Shown here: positions 1 through 11,836 of the stretch, in pieces
Layout: each line of letters opens with the position of its first letter
Numbering within the stretch: position 1 is the first letter of the stretch
Source of the DNA: Xylona heveae TC161
Taxonomy: Eukaryota > Ascomycota > Xylonomycetes > Xylonales > Xylonaceae
Direction: 5' to 3'
NCBI RefSeq assembly: GCF_001619985.1
Contig: NW_017264197.1
Location: 1,054,001-1,118,000, forward strand
DNA: 64,000 nt
Translations under genes and position numbers: made by a program
Notes under the pieces: model-generated
What the model was told of the DNA's origin: nothing
Databases searched by the model: none
What the model saw: the letters and a program-made list of their open reading frames with translations, nothing else

Positions 1-626
1 GGTAGATATATATATATATCTTCATCCGGTTTAGGTACAATTGCGCTGCGCTTGGCTTGTATAAGAGTTCAACAAGACCTAAGGTAGTGATAGGATAGAA
101 GGCTCTTCCATGGAAGCTAGAAGGTTGGCTATACCGAATATTATTCCTCCGAGATGCGGTTACATACGGTTGCTGCAGATAAGTAAGCAAGTTTCGCAAG
201 ACGTGGCGGGCTGCGGTGCGTGGGATGGACGTAATGGGGCCAGCGATGGAAGTTTATTAGTATCAATGTTGGGAAATGCTTTATTTGATTGTTGTCTGGC
301 AGTGGATGGTGAACTGGGGCCTATAGTCAGGTCTAGAGGATATTTCTCGAATTCAAACGAGAATAGGGATGACTGCGGAGAGGATTAAGTGTAGAGAAGA
401 CCAATTTGGGAAATGCAATAAAGTAAAGTGCAGATAATGCAGATGACTGTTCCAAAAGCTCATCTTAATTTTGATGCGGATATCTCAAAGTTAAATGTTA
501 TGAAGAAATGCAAAACTGGCCGCTTTGATGGCCATATGCGGTATTGTAAATGTCGAAAATTACCCAAAAACGCCAATGCTTATGCAAGCAAAAGGTGAGA
601 AGACGTGTCGCTCGCTGTTACATGCA
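1..626. other. Left-edge spacer, no gene seen
   Basis: This stretch lies 3' of the RPC31 gene, which ends at 627 on the minus strand. It begins with a short TA microsatellite (about 7-19). A 92-codon open frame at 110-388 has no family resemblance that I can see and is not claimed as a gene. Confidence 0.5.
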
Positions 627-1699
627 TCAGTAGTAATCTCCGCCGCCGCCTCCATCGTCATCGCCCCAGTCGTCTGCTGCATCGTCTCCGCCATCATCAA
701 AGTAGTTTTCTGCGTTGTAGTCTCCTCCCATGTCATCGTCATCTTCGGAGAAGTCGTCATCGACATCTTCTTCCTCGGGCTCTTCGTCGAGGGCCTTGTC
801 CTCGTCATCTTCCTCCTCAACCTCGGGCACATTGTCAATGGCGCGCTTCTTCCTCTCCATATCGTCTACGTCTTCCTCTTCGTCGGCGGCTTCCAAATCG
901 TCCAAAGCACCCGTGCGATTCGTCGAAATCATCAATCTCTTGCGTTTCTTCGAGCCCGGAACATCGGACTTTTCGTGGTGTGGGTCGAGCGTCGACCAGA
1001 GCTCTGCCGGAAAGAGACGCAGAACTGTGTTTCACAGCCTTTATTAGCTTTATAGTCCCGCCCAGAGCGCTGCCCTCATCTTCTGGGCGCATCTCGTGAA
1101 ACGTCTGCAGTGTGACCTACCATATGGACGGGTGTCTAATCTGGGAATCTTTCTGCGCTTCTTCATATATTTCATGCCGTAGGTTGGCATGCTGGTAAAA
1201 GGATCGGCCGTGGCTGCCGAGGACGTGGCCTTTTTCGCTTCTGCTACATTCTCTCCGAGTTCTGTATAGAGCGGTCCTTCATGTACTCGATCGCGTAATG
1301 TGCGGTATCGCGCAACTTGTGTTCGTTCCAGTCGAGAGAGCTGCTTTGCGATGGGCGGAATAACAGGCTGTATGATGCTCAGCACGGATTCGCTCCAAGG
1401 AACAGTGACATGTGTTGGGCGCGCAGGGTCCATCGAGGTAAGGCACGGAGTAATATGAGAAGAAGGTAATCAAAAAATCGCCCAAGATACTCCAAAAAAA
1501 ATATGTACGGATAATAGTCCGGAACAGCTTGAGTACGTGGACGTCACGGCGCAGTTGAACTCACCGGAAAGAGCTCAGAAGGCCTGGTGTCGAGATCGCC
1601 GTCTAACTCGTCGTACCAGGAAGCATTGGCGCCAGCTATCCTGCCCATCATTCCCCCACCCCCTCGTCCCCGAAATCCTCCTCGCCCGCCTCGCGACAT
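627..1699 (-). CDS. RPC31: DNA-directed RNA polymerase III subunit RPC31/RPC7
   Basis: Subunit of the nuclear RNA polymerase III subcomplex needed for initiation on tRNA and 5S genes. Three exons fit: 1699-1565, 1367-1121, 1003-627 (252 aa). The Gly/Arg-rich start (MSRGGRGGFRGRGGGG) is followed by TRPSELFP, then a central block containing RYRTLRDRVHEGPLYTEL, then RLDTRPYELWSTLDP, and finally an Asp/Glu-rich tail of about 95 residues. This order is the known architecture of fungal Rpc31. Introns are 197 and 117 nt. The second join is well fixed by phase (tat-g / ag-ctc gives RPYELW). The first acceptor at 1368 was chosen because ELFP-PVIPPIA restores the family pattern and avoids an in-frame stop; it is the less certain join. 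The gene is divergent from the HSM3-like gene. The acidic tail makes a long antisense Ser/Arg frame that is a shadow. Confidence 0.88.
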
Positions 1700-2340
1700 G
1701 ACTTAAACGAACTTGACGGGCGGGCGCTGATTTATTGAGTGGCTACCTCGCAATACTGTGTCGATTGAAAGAGATGAATCCGCAGGACATAGTCCTCTAG
1801 CCCGGGGGCTGAATGGTGATGAGTGCGACAATGGTGGATTATGAACAGGGAATTTTTTACTTTTGATGAAGGTTTAGAATTTCTCCGCAAAATTCAGCCA
1901 GCAAACATTCGCTGGTGGGGCACGGCCTAACCGCCCCCCACTAACTCATACGTAAAGTAAATGGCCGATCCTACCCGTCACGCTTTTAGCTCTAGGACTT
2001 CCTACTTGGCCGAAGCATCTGTTGTGATTATTGTTCTGTATCCCTTCACCCCAAGTATATCATGTTTTTGATAAATTAGGCATCCTAGGGTAGCGACTTA
2101 TTGTGGTGCGTTTGGGCGTTTGAAGTTGTATGACCTTGCCACTCGACCGTGGACCCTCATTTTCGCCGTCTTAGCTTCGTCTGACCTACTTGAAACGTGC
2201 GCTCTGCTGTCGCTGTCCTGAGGCACTGTCCCCGATCCTTCAACAATCTTCAAGGTCGAACCAGTTTTCTTACGGTGTTGATTGTCATCTTTTCGCCCGC
2301 AGACAACTTCTTTCCCAGACACTCCTGACCGCCTAACCCC
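1700..2340. promoter_or_regulatory. Divergent promoter region between RPC31 and HSM3-like gene
   Basis: 641 bp separate two ATGs facing away from each other, so both promoters must lie here. I see no clear TATA box or convincing named factor site. Sequence just before 2341 is CT-rich, as is common upstream of fungal start codons. Confidence 0.6.
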
Positions 2341-4499
2341 ATGTCGGATCAACAAATGTCTTCGCCCTCAGAACGAGCGGCGTCTGTTTTGCCCGCAGGC
2401 TTGCTTGATGAGGTGCAGCGCCACTTGGAGGAGGTCAAGACGATACCAACAACCTCACTGGATGATAGACTACTCGATCGTTTCGATGCCTATGTTCCTT
2501 CATTGATTGCAGGTACGAACTGAAGCTTCGTTTTTACCCAGCAGCCGTGACTGCATGACTGACAGTGCTCGCAGACTCGCAGAATCGATCACTGATCGAT
2601 GGTCTCGTTTTGCAGCTTTCATCCATGATTTCAAGCCTTCAACAAGATCCTGCGCCCATAAATAAACTTCTCATTCGGCTACTCGAACCGTATTCTTTTA
2701 CTGATGTCTTAGCCTTGACGCCAGAGGTCAATTTTGCAGCTGGCCTTGATATCTCTCTCCAACCCTTCAATATATTGGTTTTGACTCTTCTGGAAAAAGC
2801 GTCTCGATCGCCGAGCGAAGCTGCAATAGTTGCCGGGAAGGCAGAAGTTGTGGCAAATCTCATACGGTTATGGCTTTGCACGCCAGAGGTTGAAATCGCC
2901 GAAAAGGCCGGTCGAGTGCTATGGGGCCTGTTGAAGGTGGATTATGCAGAGCGGCCAGCTGGTGCCCCGGCGCATATACAGGATGTAGATTCGATTGTTC
3001 AAAATGAGGCAAGAGGCCAGGGGCTTATGTGGAGAAGGATATTCAAGGACAAGGATACCTATAGCTTGTTCTTCTCCCTGTGCAGCCTCAAAACGCTCGG
3101 TCAAGAGGGCCAACTTAGCAAGCGAGACAAGACGCTTGCTCAAGCCAGACTTATGGATTTGATACCAAAGATTGCTCAACTGGACTGGAAAGCCATCTCT
3201 GAGACGCAAATCTCAGAGGTTGAGACTGCATTCGGTCTACGCTCTGGTCAAGCCGGTTTGCTAGACTTCGCCGCCATCCACATGGTAGACATTAAGGACG
3301 ACGTGCTGATGCACATGACCCTCATCGACTTCTTCTCAAAGCTTCTCCAAGCACGTCCAACATCAAAATCTGAGAGCGTAACGCAATCTTCACCTGGCAA
3401 TCATCCGCTGCGATCATCTCACACCCTTGAATATCTCATTTCCCGAGGTTTACACCGGCGGACGACCTCCTTCTACCTTGACCCTGAAAATCCGCAGCAC
3501 GACCCAATAGATGTCATTTATCTCGGAAGCCGCGCTGCAAATTATCTCTCGGTTTACGCTTCAACATATCCCCTCCATCTACTTTCTGCCGAAGTCTCAA
3601 GCCCGACGAGTATCGAACGGATTTTGGCGCGGGTTTCCTCTGCTCTGGACGTGTCGCCGGGTAAATGGGCCCAGGGGGACTCCCCCAAGAATGATTTGCA
3701 TCTGCTTGCATCGCTACCGCGCGTGGCACTACTTCCGCGGTTTGGCTCGAGCCAACAGCGAACCTCTCGTGGCGTGTGGCATGCGAGTCCGGTCTCTCTT
3801 CTTCCTACCTCTCCAGCCAATGCAGATGCTCTTAGCACACTTGGGACTATCTTCCATGGACCGTCTCGAACGCAGAATGAAATTCATTTCCCACCGCGAC
3901 CATCGGATGACCACATTCAACAACAATTCGTCACTTCTGAAGCTGTAGCAGCGCGGGCCCTCTACCTTCTTTACGTCTACAACAATCAGTCCATGTACAA
4001 GCACGTGGTTCAGCACGCTGAGACTGTGGCGTTGAAAGAAACCGCTCTAGCGGCAATCGATATGCTTGCCAATATCATTTCAGCAAACTGGACAGGCCTC
4101 GCAACTTCAGAACCTACCACAGAAATAGGTCGGTTTATGCTGCCTTCAGATGAGCAAATCATTTCGCTGCTTCCAATGTCTTCAATGCCGACGCCTCCCA
4201 CCGTTGTCCCTGCTCTTCTCGCGTCTCCCGGAAATGATGCGCTGGTACCTTACCTTCTTAAGCCAGCGCAGACATTTAGCAACCTGGTTGGCGGCCGAGG
4301 CGATACCGAAAGTGTTGCTTACAAGGTCGCTGTCGCCAAGTTCGATACATTGAAGCTGTTCCATAGAGCTTTGGACGACACTTCTGGCGATGTAGAGGGT
4401 TTGACGGATTTGATCAGTATCGTGAATGGAAGAATTGCTGAGGGTCCCTGGAGCCCTTCAGGCGAGGTGGGAGGTCGCATTGGTACTATTGAGCTATGA
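2341..4499 (+). CDS. HSM3/PSMD5-like 26S proteasome assembly chaperone
   Basis: Probable cytoplasmic chaperone of the HSM3/PSMD5 (S5b) family, which binds the Rpt1 C-terminal region while the 19S base assembles; the yeast gene was first named for a mismatch-repair phenotype. Two exons: 2341-2512 and 2575-4499, intron 62 nt, phase 1 (698 aa). The protein is almost wholly alpha-helical with ARM/HEAT-like repeats, has no catalytic motif or signal peptide, and carries the LLEPYSFTDVLALTPE and GRVLWGLLKVD type helices I associate with this family in fungi. The start was chosen as the ATG giving MSDQQMSSPSERA, with an ATG-proximal CT-rich leader. Length is somewhat greater than yeast Hsm3. The family call is from pattern recognition; a generic ARM-repeat protein is the alternative. 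Confidence 0.72.
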
Positions 4500-4974
4500 A
4501 CGAGCGTGCAAAGAGTAATAAACGGTTGTAAGGACATGGAATATTACGACGAAAAAGCATCTGCATAAAGAGGGGTTTGGCGCTTGCTATGACTGATTGT
4601 TCTTTTTTTTCTCTTCCACTCACGATATCCTAAGAATCATCAACAAGTTTGTTTCACTGCCTCAAACATTTCCCAAGTCAAAAAATTAGAAGTTAATCGT
4701 TACGTATGAATCGGAAGTTATTTGTGAGACGTCGGAGCATCCTCCTGAGTGGTTATTTCTATCGAGGCAGCCGTCCTGCTGTCCCCGCAATAACCGAACC
4801 ACGATATCGCTTGTAGACAAACAGTGCAAACAGTGACCTCAATTCACCAAGAGCATGAGCATCAAGACGAGCTATAGGTCAGACTCAACTGGTCTCCCAC
4901 ATGATAAAGCAGAAGCTCACTGCTGAGCTTTAGGTCTTTTTCACTTGAGCTTACCGCAGACAGCTATCATCAGA
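4500..4974. other. Spacer with CSN6 promoter
   Basis: 475 bp between tandem genes. It holds the 3' end of the HSM3-like gene, including an AATAA-like AT-rich stretch near 4515, a pyrimidine tract near 4602-4618 and the CSN6 promoter. No gene is seen. Confidence 0.5.
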
Positions 4975-6514
4975 ATGGCGGAAAACGAGCACAATCCTCT
5001 ACTCTCCGCACACCCATCATCGGAGTCGAGCTTGCTCATCCACCTTCACCCGCTTGTCTTGTTGACAATCTCAGACTATATCACCAGACATACACTGAGG
5101 AATCAGGAGGGTCCGATTGTGGGAGCAATACTTGGACAGCAACACGGCCGCGAAGTTAGCTTAGAGCATGCATTTGAATGTAAGCTAGTCGCAACAGACG
5201 ACGGCAATGTGATGCTCCATCAAGACTGGTTTGAGGAGAGATTACAGCAATGTAAGTGAATGATTCTCACTTTTTAACTCATTTTCAAGCTTCTCCTCGA
5301 ATTATTTGATGAATCTAACATCTATTTTGTCTCTCTAGTTAAGGATGTCCACAAACCTCCAGCTCTAGATCTTGCTGGCTGGTTCACTATCACTCCCAAG
5401 TCTGGCCCGCAGTCTCACCACCTACCTATCCATCGATACATTTTGCACAAGTATAATGAATCGGCAGTTCTGCTCGCCTTTCATCCGTCGAGTCGAGAGG
5501 ACGGTCCCGTTGGAGGTAAACTTCCTCTGACCATCTATGAGAGCATATATGAAGGAGACAGTCATGCCACCGCTGGCGGGGAGGCAGGCGACAATGAAAT
5601 GCAGGTTGAAGGCGAAGATGCCCTCAAGCTGAGGTTTCGCGAGTTACCATATTCTGTGGAAACCGGGGAGGCGGAAATGATCGGGGTCGACTTTGTTGTT
5701 AGAGGAGGAGGCGGTGCCGTTGCGGTTGATCCAAGCACAAAGCTCGGATCGAAGAAGGCAAAGGCTGCAGAGAAGAAAACTGATACGGACTCTGTCGTTC
5801 TGTCTCCCGAAGACGAAGAATGTAAGCTTTGTTTGAGGACTTCTTGATATACATAATGCATGTGCTAATACCTCGGTAGTAATTGCAACTCTCACTGCTA
5901 AAGCAAACGCCACCAGAATGCTGCATTCGAGAATCAAGCTTATCAGAGCATATCTCACTAGCCTCCCTCCATCTTACCTTACTACTGGCGTTGAGTCTAC
6001 CTCTTCAACGGAAAATGCTGCTCAGCCGACCTCGCCACAGCATTCCGAGATCAACCACACCATTCTACGATCAATACAAGCTCTCCTCCAGCGGCTGCCG
6101 CTACTGATACCTGCCAACAGCCAAGCTTTTGAGCAGGAGTCTCTTGCCGAAAAGAATGATGTATCCCTGGTGACGTTGCTTGGAAATTTGAGCAACGGTG
6201 CCAAGGACATCAAGGAACTGGGAAGGAAATTTTATGTGAGTACCTGGCTGTCACAAGCCACACTATGGATTTGATACACTATGGCTTGGAGTTAGTTGTC
6301 GGTTTTCACTCTGCTAATGCCAATGATACAGCTGATCGATAACCATCGCCAAGCAAGACGTAAGACCGCAGGCGTTCCGGAGGACATGATTCCTATGAGC
6401 GCTGGCGGTGCAGGTGCTGGCGCATATGCCAGTCCGACTGCAGACTTTGAGAGGAAAGATGGCTTGAGTTTCAAAGAGTTTGAGCAGCTTTCGGCGATGC
6501 AAGCAAGCAAGTAA
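4975..6514 (+). CDS. csn6: COP9 signalosome subunit 6 (MPN domain)
   Basis: Non-catalytic MPN subunit of the COP9 signalosome, the nuclear/cytoplasmic complex that removes Nedd8 from cullins; in Aspergilli the complex controls light response and sexual development. Four exons: 4975-5251, 5339-5821, 5880-6235, 6332-6514 (432 aa); all introns are GT-AG (87, 58 and 96 nt) and phases agree. Residues about 20-65 read LLIHLHPLVLLTISDYITR and GPIVGAILGQQHGREV, close to human CSN6 (LHPLVILNISDH, VIGALIGKQEGR). The JAMM zinc ligands of CSN5 are absent, as expected for CSN6. A C-terminal helical segment (about 255-432) matches the part used for complex assembly. A Gly/Ala-rich stretch near the end is species-specific. 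The upstream in-frame codons from 4945 are not needed. Confidence 0.95.
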
Positions 6515-7722
6515 TGTACTTTCATGGAGGTAAAATCCATTTACTCAATTAGGCAAGGGGACACGCATGTGCTAAAACTTCTCGGCATTTTAAGGAGTGC
6601 AAACAGTCCAAGAATTTGCTACTGGTTTTGATGAGGTATTTCAAGGCGCACGAGAATAATGAGCTATGGCGTTGATGAGTTTTTCGAGATGTTATTGCAT
6701 ACATACAAACCTTAATCTGAAAATATCCTTTAATGAATTTTTGACACGTGTATTCCGCTTGCGCGTTCTTCCTGGTTGAATGGAGACTCAGGTCTCAGTG
6801 ACAACCATCTCACATGCAGAAATTGTCTACATACTTTCTAGTGTGGTGAAGAGACGCTGAATATTCATTTGGCTTTGTTTCACGGACTGTAGCCCGATTG
6901 AAGCTGACGTGGTTAATATTCTATGGCTCACAATTATGAAGTTATCAAATAGAATGATAAAGGCAGAAAAGCAACTACTAAGGCTTTAGTTAAGCCTGAT
7001 TGGACCTGAAATACACATACACGTATAGAATTGTATCACCCTGTCGACCGGTAACAACGAAATCTTGCGCCTGTTTACGATTTACTATTGATTCTTTGAT
7101 GCAGTTGGTATGCAGACGTTAGACATTCGGCACCAACATGCTTCAAGTCCATTCAGATCACCCATATCTCGAAATGGGTCCAATGGCGTACCTTGTTGTA
7201 ACACTGACTAGTTGGGACTTGGAAGCAACGGTTGACCAAGAGCCTTACGTCTTTTAGTTGATGGTTCAGACCCAAGAAGCACACAATACCTCATAAGTAA
7301 CAGGGTTTCCCTTCTTGACTTTCCCAATTTGGCCGGCACATATCTCTTTCACCATTGTATTAGATAGCATGAGGAATTGTAGCCTCCAGATCCTTGTGTT
7401 CATTGAATCAAAGGAAGCATATAAGCTGGCGGGTCTGCTTCAAATCATGAAAATAAACCCAAATTCTACCAATAACATTGCCACGAAGCTTTCCATAACG
7501 AATAGATACAGAATTATCGTCCCAGTCTATTATTGAGATTCGCACTCAGCGTTCTTTGATAGGGCCCTGACTTCTTCCTGGATATTTCTCGAAGAAGCCT
7601 TGCTGCATCCGACCAAGAACAGTCTTCCCCTGCCGTTTATGTCATATCCTTTTTCACTCTGATGGGCGAGACACAACAAGAGAAGGTCATAAACCCTCGT
7701 CTTTATTGGTTATTTTCTGCTC
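6515..7722. other. 1.2 kb spacer between convergent genes
   Basis: AT-rich intergenic DNA between the CSN6 stop and the 3' end of the small minus-strand gene. I see no coherent reading frame, RNA gene or repeat family in it. The longest frame (7315-7536, plus) looks like chance. Confidence 0.5.
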
Positions 7723-8270
7723 TCAATTCTGCTCGGGGAGGTGCGAGTAACCAATGGGGTTACCCTTATATTCTTCCAGTAGATGCTCGTCTGGCCAAAC
7801 AACCTTTCCCGACTTCTTTCCACCCCGAGGAGTACTGTCCTGCTTTTCCATAGTGTGAGTTGCCTCCTTTAGGACAAAATCCTCTTTCCATTAGTGTATC
7901 CATGCGATGCCACATGAAACTTCTCTTCTACCTGAGTGTCGGTCTTGAAGGCAAAGGTGCCATGCCAGCCTTTGGGGTCCTCGGTATGCATGCCATCGAT
8001 GGTAGTTGTATTATGGATGTCAGCTCTAAATCGCCGTCTGGTTAGCACTTAAGAATATGTGTACTGCCTGAAGTATATCTCAGGCACATGGCAATTGACC
8101 GAATTAAGGACCAGGACTTACCGAATGAGAATTGCCTTAGGTGCCTGCTGTTGGTCTCGGGCAGTTGCGTAGGCCAGGGAAACTAATGCGCTTTTCCGAG
8201 CAGCAGTGATTGTGTTGCCCTCATAGAAATAGTACTTGATAAAATTTACTCCTCCTTTAGCAGCAGCCAT
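7723..8270 (-). CDS. Small fungal protein of unknown function, apparently frame-broken
   Basis: Exon 1 8270-8122 starts MAAAKGGVNFIKYYFYEG; a GT-AG intron of 84 nt (8121-8038) joins in phase to RRFRADIHNTTTIDG, then WHGTFAFKTDTQVEEKFHVASHGYTNGK. The frame then hits a stop at 7871-7869, while a second frame continues without a gap as EDFVLKEATHTMEKQD, KSGKVVWPDEHLLEEYKGNP and IGYSHLPEQN to 7723. Both halves look like one coherent protein of about 150 aa, so a single base seems to be missing near 7880. Alternatively a 65-nt GT-AG intron (7931-7867) joins the frames, but it would delete the HVASHGYTN stretch. I recall similar small proteins in other ascomycetes but no function. Divergent from the kinase gene. 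Confidence 0.6.
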
Positions 8271-8584
8271 GGCTGCAGAACAATGAGTACTTTTGCTCAA
8301 GCCAGAGCACAAGATTCAGATAGTACTCGGTATGATGAAGAGAAGACCATCTTGCCCCTTTTATTAATTTATAAACTGTTACCCTGCCAAGCGTTAGCCG
8401 TAGGTCACAAATATATCAGCTCATATGCTACGTATATGCAAGATGGTATTTTGGTAAACATTACAGAGCGTCTAGTGGGACTAAATTTAGAGTTGTTCCT
8501 GGGGTTGGATAGTTACGGCGCCTAAGTTACCCGAATGAGCTGGGGCAATTCCGCCCTCAGTTCCGCACTCGGGTATACCTGGCC
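8271..8584. promoter_or_regulatory. Short divergent promoter region
   Basis: 314 bp between the small minus-strand gene and the SRPK-like kinase gene. No named motif stands out. If the kinase starts at the internal ATG (8792), the shared region is about 520 bp. Confidence 0.4.
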
Positions 8585-10152
8585 ATGACAACGAACAAGA
8601 GCCACCACCATTGTTTTAACATGAGGCGCTGCATTAAAATAGCTGCTTCAATCATTCCGGTCTTCTTAACACCGAGCTCGCTTCCAATTTTTGCTTCGAT
8701 ATCACGCCCGCTATCTACTAGTTGCTCTTGGAGACCTGATTTTAGAGTGTTCAAACGGCTGAGCTCCACCTCTAGTCGTTCATCAACAGCAATGTCAAGC
8801 GGCGAAGAAGACGCCACGAATCGTCACTACGAGTACAACTGGATTGATGGCGCGGAGAAGCTTGAAAAATATAGACCTGGGGGCTATCATCCCATCATGA
8901 TTGGGGATGTACTTCACGGACGATACCGCATTGTAGACAAGCTCGGTTTTGGGGGCTATTCGACAGTTTGGCTTGCCCAGGACACTTCACTAAAGCGCTA
9001 TGTTGCTGTCAAAATCGGCATAGCAAACTCGATTCCACGAGAGACTAATACTCTCCGAGCTCTTTCTGCGCCACTACCACCGTCTTCGTTGAGACATCCG
9101 GGGTGCGATTCAATGCCTCTTCCCCTCGATGAGTTTGAGCTGAAAGGTCCCAACGGAACACATGTGTGCTACATAACGGCTCCCGCACGATGCAATCTTA
9201 GAGAGGTGTCTTATAGTCGTCTATTCCCTCTAGACGTTACGCGGGCATTATCGGCTGGTCTCACATTAGCTGTTGCATATATGCACTCACGAGGCTATGT
9301 TCATGGAGGTTTGTTATGGTGGTCACGGAAACTGTTGATGGTTTGACTGGACTCAGCTAATACTCATCGTGTCTTTATTTAGATATCCATCTCCGCAATG
9401 TCTTAGTGAAACTCCCATCAGGTTTTGACCACCTTTCAATTGAGCAACTATATAAAGAATATGGCGAGCCCGAGACAGTCCCCATTACACGATGCGATGG
9501 GGAACCGCTTCCGCCAAATGTCCCAGCAAAAGCAGTAATACCACTCTATCTTGGAAAGGATGCGAAAGAGTTCTTACTATCCGACGCGAAGTTGCTTCTG
9601 AGTGATTTTGGCGAGGCATTTGCCCCAGACTCGGAGTTTCGTCCGGGAAAAGACTGCCACACGCCGCTACCGGTGCGACCACCAGAGGCTCGATTTGAAC
9701 CTGACACCCCTCTCTCATATTCAGCGGACATTTGGAGCTTGGCCACAGCGATCTGGGAAATCCTTGGCATGAAGGCCATTTTCTTCAGCGAATTTGTCAC
9801 CCCGGACGAGTTGGTTGCAGACCACAATGATTTGTTGGGGAGCATGCCTCACAGGTGGTGGGAGCGCTGGGAAGAGAAGAGTCAATTCTTTGACGACAAC
9901 AGGCGTCCAAGAGAGGGCCGGGAGGTATCGCCACCGATTGATAAGGCGTTCGAGGAGAAGGTGCAGAAGTGGCGACGGAAAACCGGTATGGGCGAGTATG
10001 AGAAGGAGGAAACGGCCGCCATTTTAGATTTAATGCGTCGAATGTTGGCATTTGAGCCAGACGAACGACTAACGGCCGAAGAAGTTTTACAGTCGGAGTG
10101 GATGACCAAGTGGGCATTGCCTGATCTTGAACGAAGCTTGCAAATGGAGTAG
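8585..10152 (+). CDS. SRPK-like serine/threonine protein kinase
   Basis: Protein kinase of the fungal SRPK-like group. Exons 8585-9308 and 9383-10152, intron 74 nt, phase 1 (497 aa). Visible motifs: YRIVDKLGFGGYSTVWLAQD with the glycine loop at about 120-129, VAVK lysine at 143, catalytic loop HGDIHLRN (240-247), LLLSDFGEAF, then SADIWSLATAIWEILG and a C-lobe ending with RMLAFEPDERLTAEEVLQSEWM. The catalytic loop has HGD rather than HRD and lacks the usual lysine two residues after the Asp, a variation I have seen in this fungal group. The C-lobe contains the long insert typical of SRPKs. Residues 1-69 carry one acidic residue, many Arg/Ser and SRPLSTSCS, resembling a mitochondrial presequence. 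If this is not real, the start is the ATG at 8792 (MSSGEEDATN). Substrate unknown. Confidence 0.85.
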
Positions 10153-11836
10153 ATGACCGCCTTGTAATCCTGGGACTGGTCTTAGGGGTTGTGACGAGAA
10201 TTGGAGTCGAAGCACGCTCTGGATGGAGACGTCCATGTCTTCATCGATTGAGAATACATGGTGGGAAATCATTGTCAGATGTTAGCATTGCTATTCTGCA
10301 AGCATCTACGTCCTGGGAATTCGGGGCAGATCTGTGCAATACATGCAATGCGCTGTATTTTGTCCTTTTACTTGGTCGATTTGGCTTAGGACGTTGCTAT
10401 GACCGGGTGGACGAGTCATGGGATGGTCGGGCTGAGCTCTGTACGTGGACTACAAAAAGGATTGTCAAGGTGAAGGGGACGAGCTTAGCTAGGGACTCTT
10501 CCAGGTGCAGTAAGCCATTCAATACATTGATTTAGGGCTTGACTATGATCGTGTTGCATGACCAGGCTAGAGTCGTCTCTGGTCGCAGCTTTGCCTTCCT
10601 CTTGAAAATATCGTAGATTGAATCTGATAAAGGAAGCAAACATCGATATCAGTTTCTGGCTCCATAAAACGTGAGCCCGGATACGTCTGTATGCATAGGC
10701 TCTTCACAATATCTAATCGGGGAACGTTGATGCAACACAACCTAAATGGCACGCTTTCCCGAAGGTCCTGACAGCCTTCGGTATCAATTGCCGATGGCCT
10801 CGTGTCTCAGCTCAGATTACCCGGTCACTCGAGCGAGGCCATTTTCAAATGAAAAGAAGAAGGAGAGAGAATAAAGAAAATTAGCTCTCTGTTTATGCTG
10901 GACTGCCTGCTGCCAGTGGCCGAGGCCATCAAGGACATGGTTAACGGCCGGACAGCACATAGAAGCTTGGCACTCCGAATTACGCTGTTATTAACCGGAA
11001 CGTAGGCACCGGGATTTTTGTTCTTCTGACACCGTTGTAGCTATCTAAATGAAAATACGGAATTTGCAACTTGCGGCAGCGAGACCGAAATGAATCAAGC
11101 GGTGCGAATCTCTTACCTGTCAGGGCTATGACGCTGTCACGTCAACGAGTACTCTGCGTAGTCTGATGGAGCAAAAAGTGTCATAGAGCTCGCTTAAACA
11201 GGCACTAAGGGCTTCTGATGCCCGAAAGTGGCAAGTTCCAGAAATTCCAGGGACGCGGGAAGAGTACCCGTTATCCGGGGAAATAATTCCGTCACACGAC
11301 CAATTTATATGCAGGAACCGCGAGAAAATCCCCTTGTTGCTTACTGTAGTGCTTATCCGACCGGCTGAAATGCAATAGAAATTCTTCATAATGCAAATGA
11401 AATTGTGTTCTTGTGTTTTCGAAAAGATTCTCTTTCATGAAAGCGAAGATGGAAAACTCTGATCAGAGAATCAATTGCTTGAAATTCGCTCATAGCGCCA
11501 TCCATGTCCAATCGGCGTAGACGGTTCTCGTCGGGGTGAGTGTGCCGGGCCGGGCGAGGGCGCGGCTACATTCGGCAGCAACCTCCGAGAGCCCGGATCA
11601 ACAGATAATCCGCGCTTATCGAGGCCTTATCAAACCAGTCACACACACCGCCAAGGCAATCCTCCTAAACTAATTTCCACCCCTCCCTTTTCAAACCCCC
11701 TCTCTCCATTCCTTACTCACGCCAATTTTATACTGTCATAGATATGGCTGCCCACTCCTTCGTTTTCTATTCCCTTTTCATCTAATCGTCACCATCGAGT
11801 CTGTCTACACATCATTGCTACGATACAGCAATCACA
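10153..11836. other. 1.7 kb spacer with Mpv17-family gene promoter
   Basis: No supported gene. The right part is a typical fungal promoter: a C/T-rich block at about 11660-11725 just upstream of the likely transcription start. Short frames at 10191-10535 and 11126-11389 show no family resemblance. Confidence 0.5.

Noticed and set aside
605-1099. 164-codon plus-strand Arg/Ser/His-rich frame
   Set aside because: Shadow of the Asp/Glu-rich tail of RPC31 on the opposite strand.
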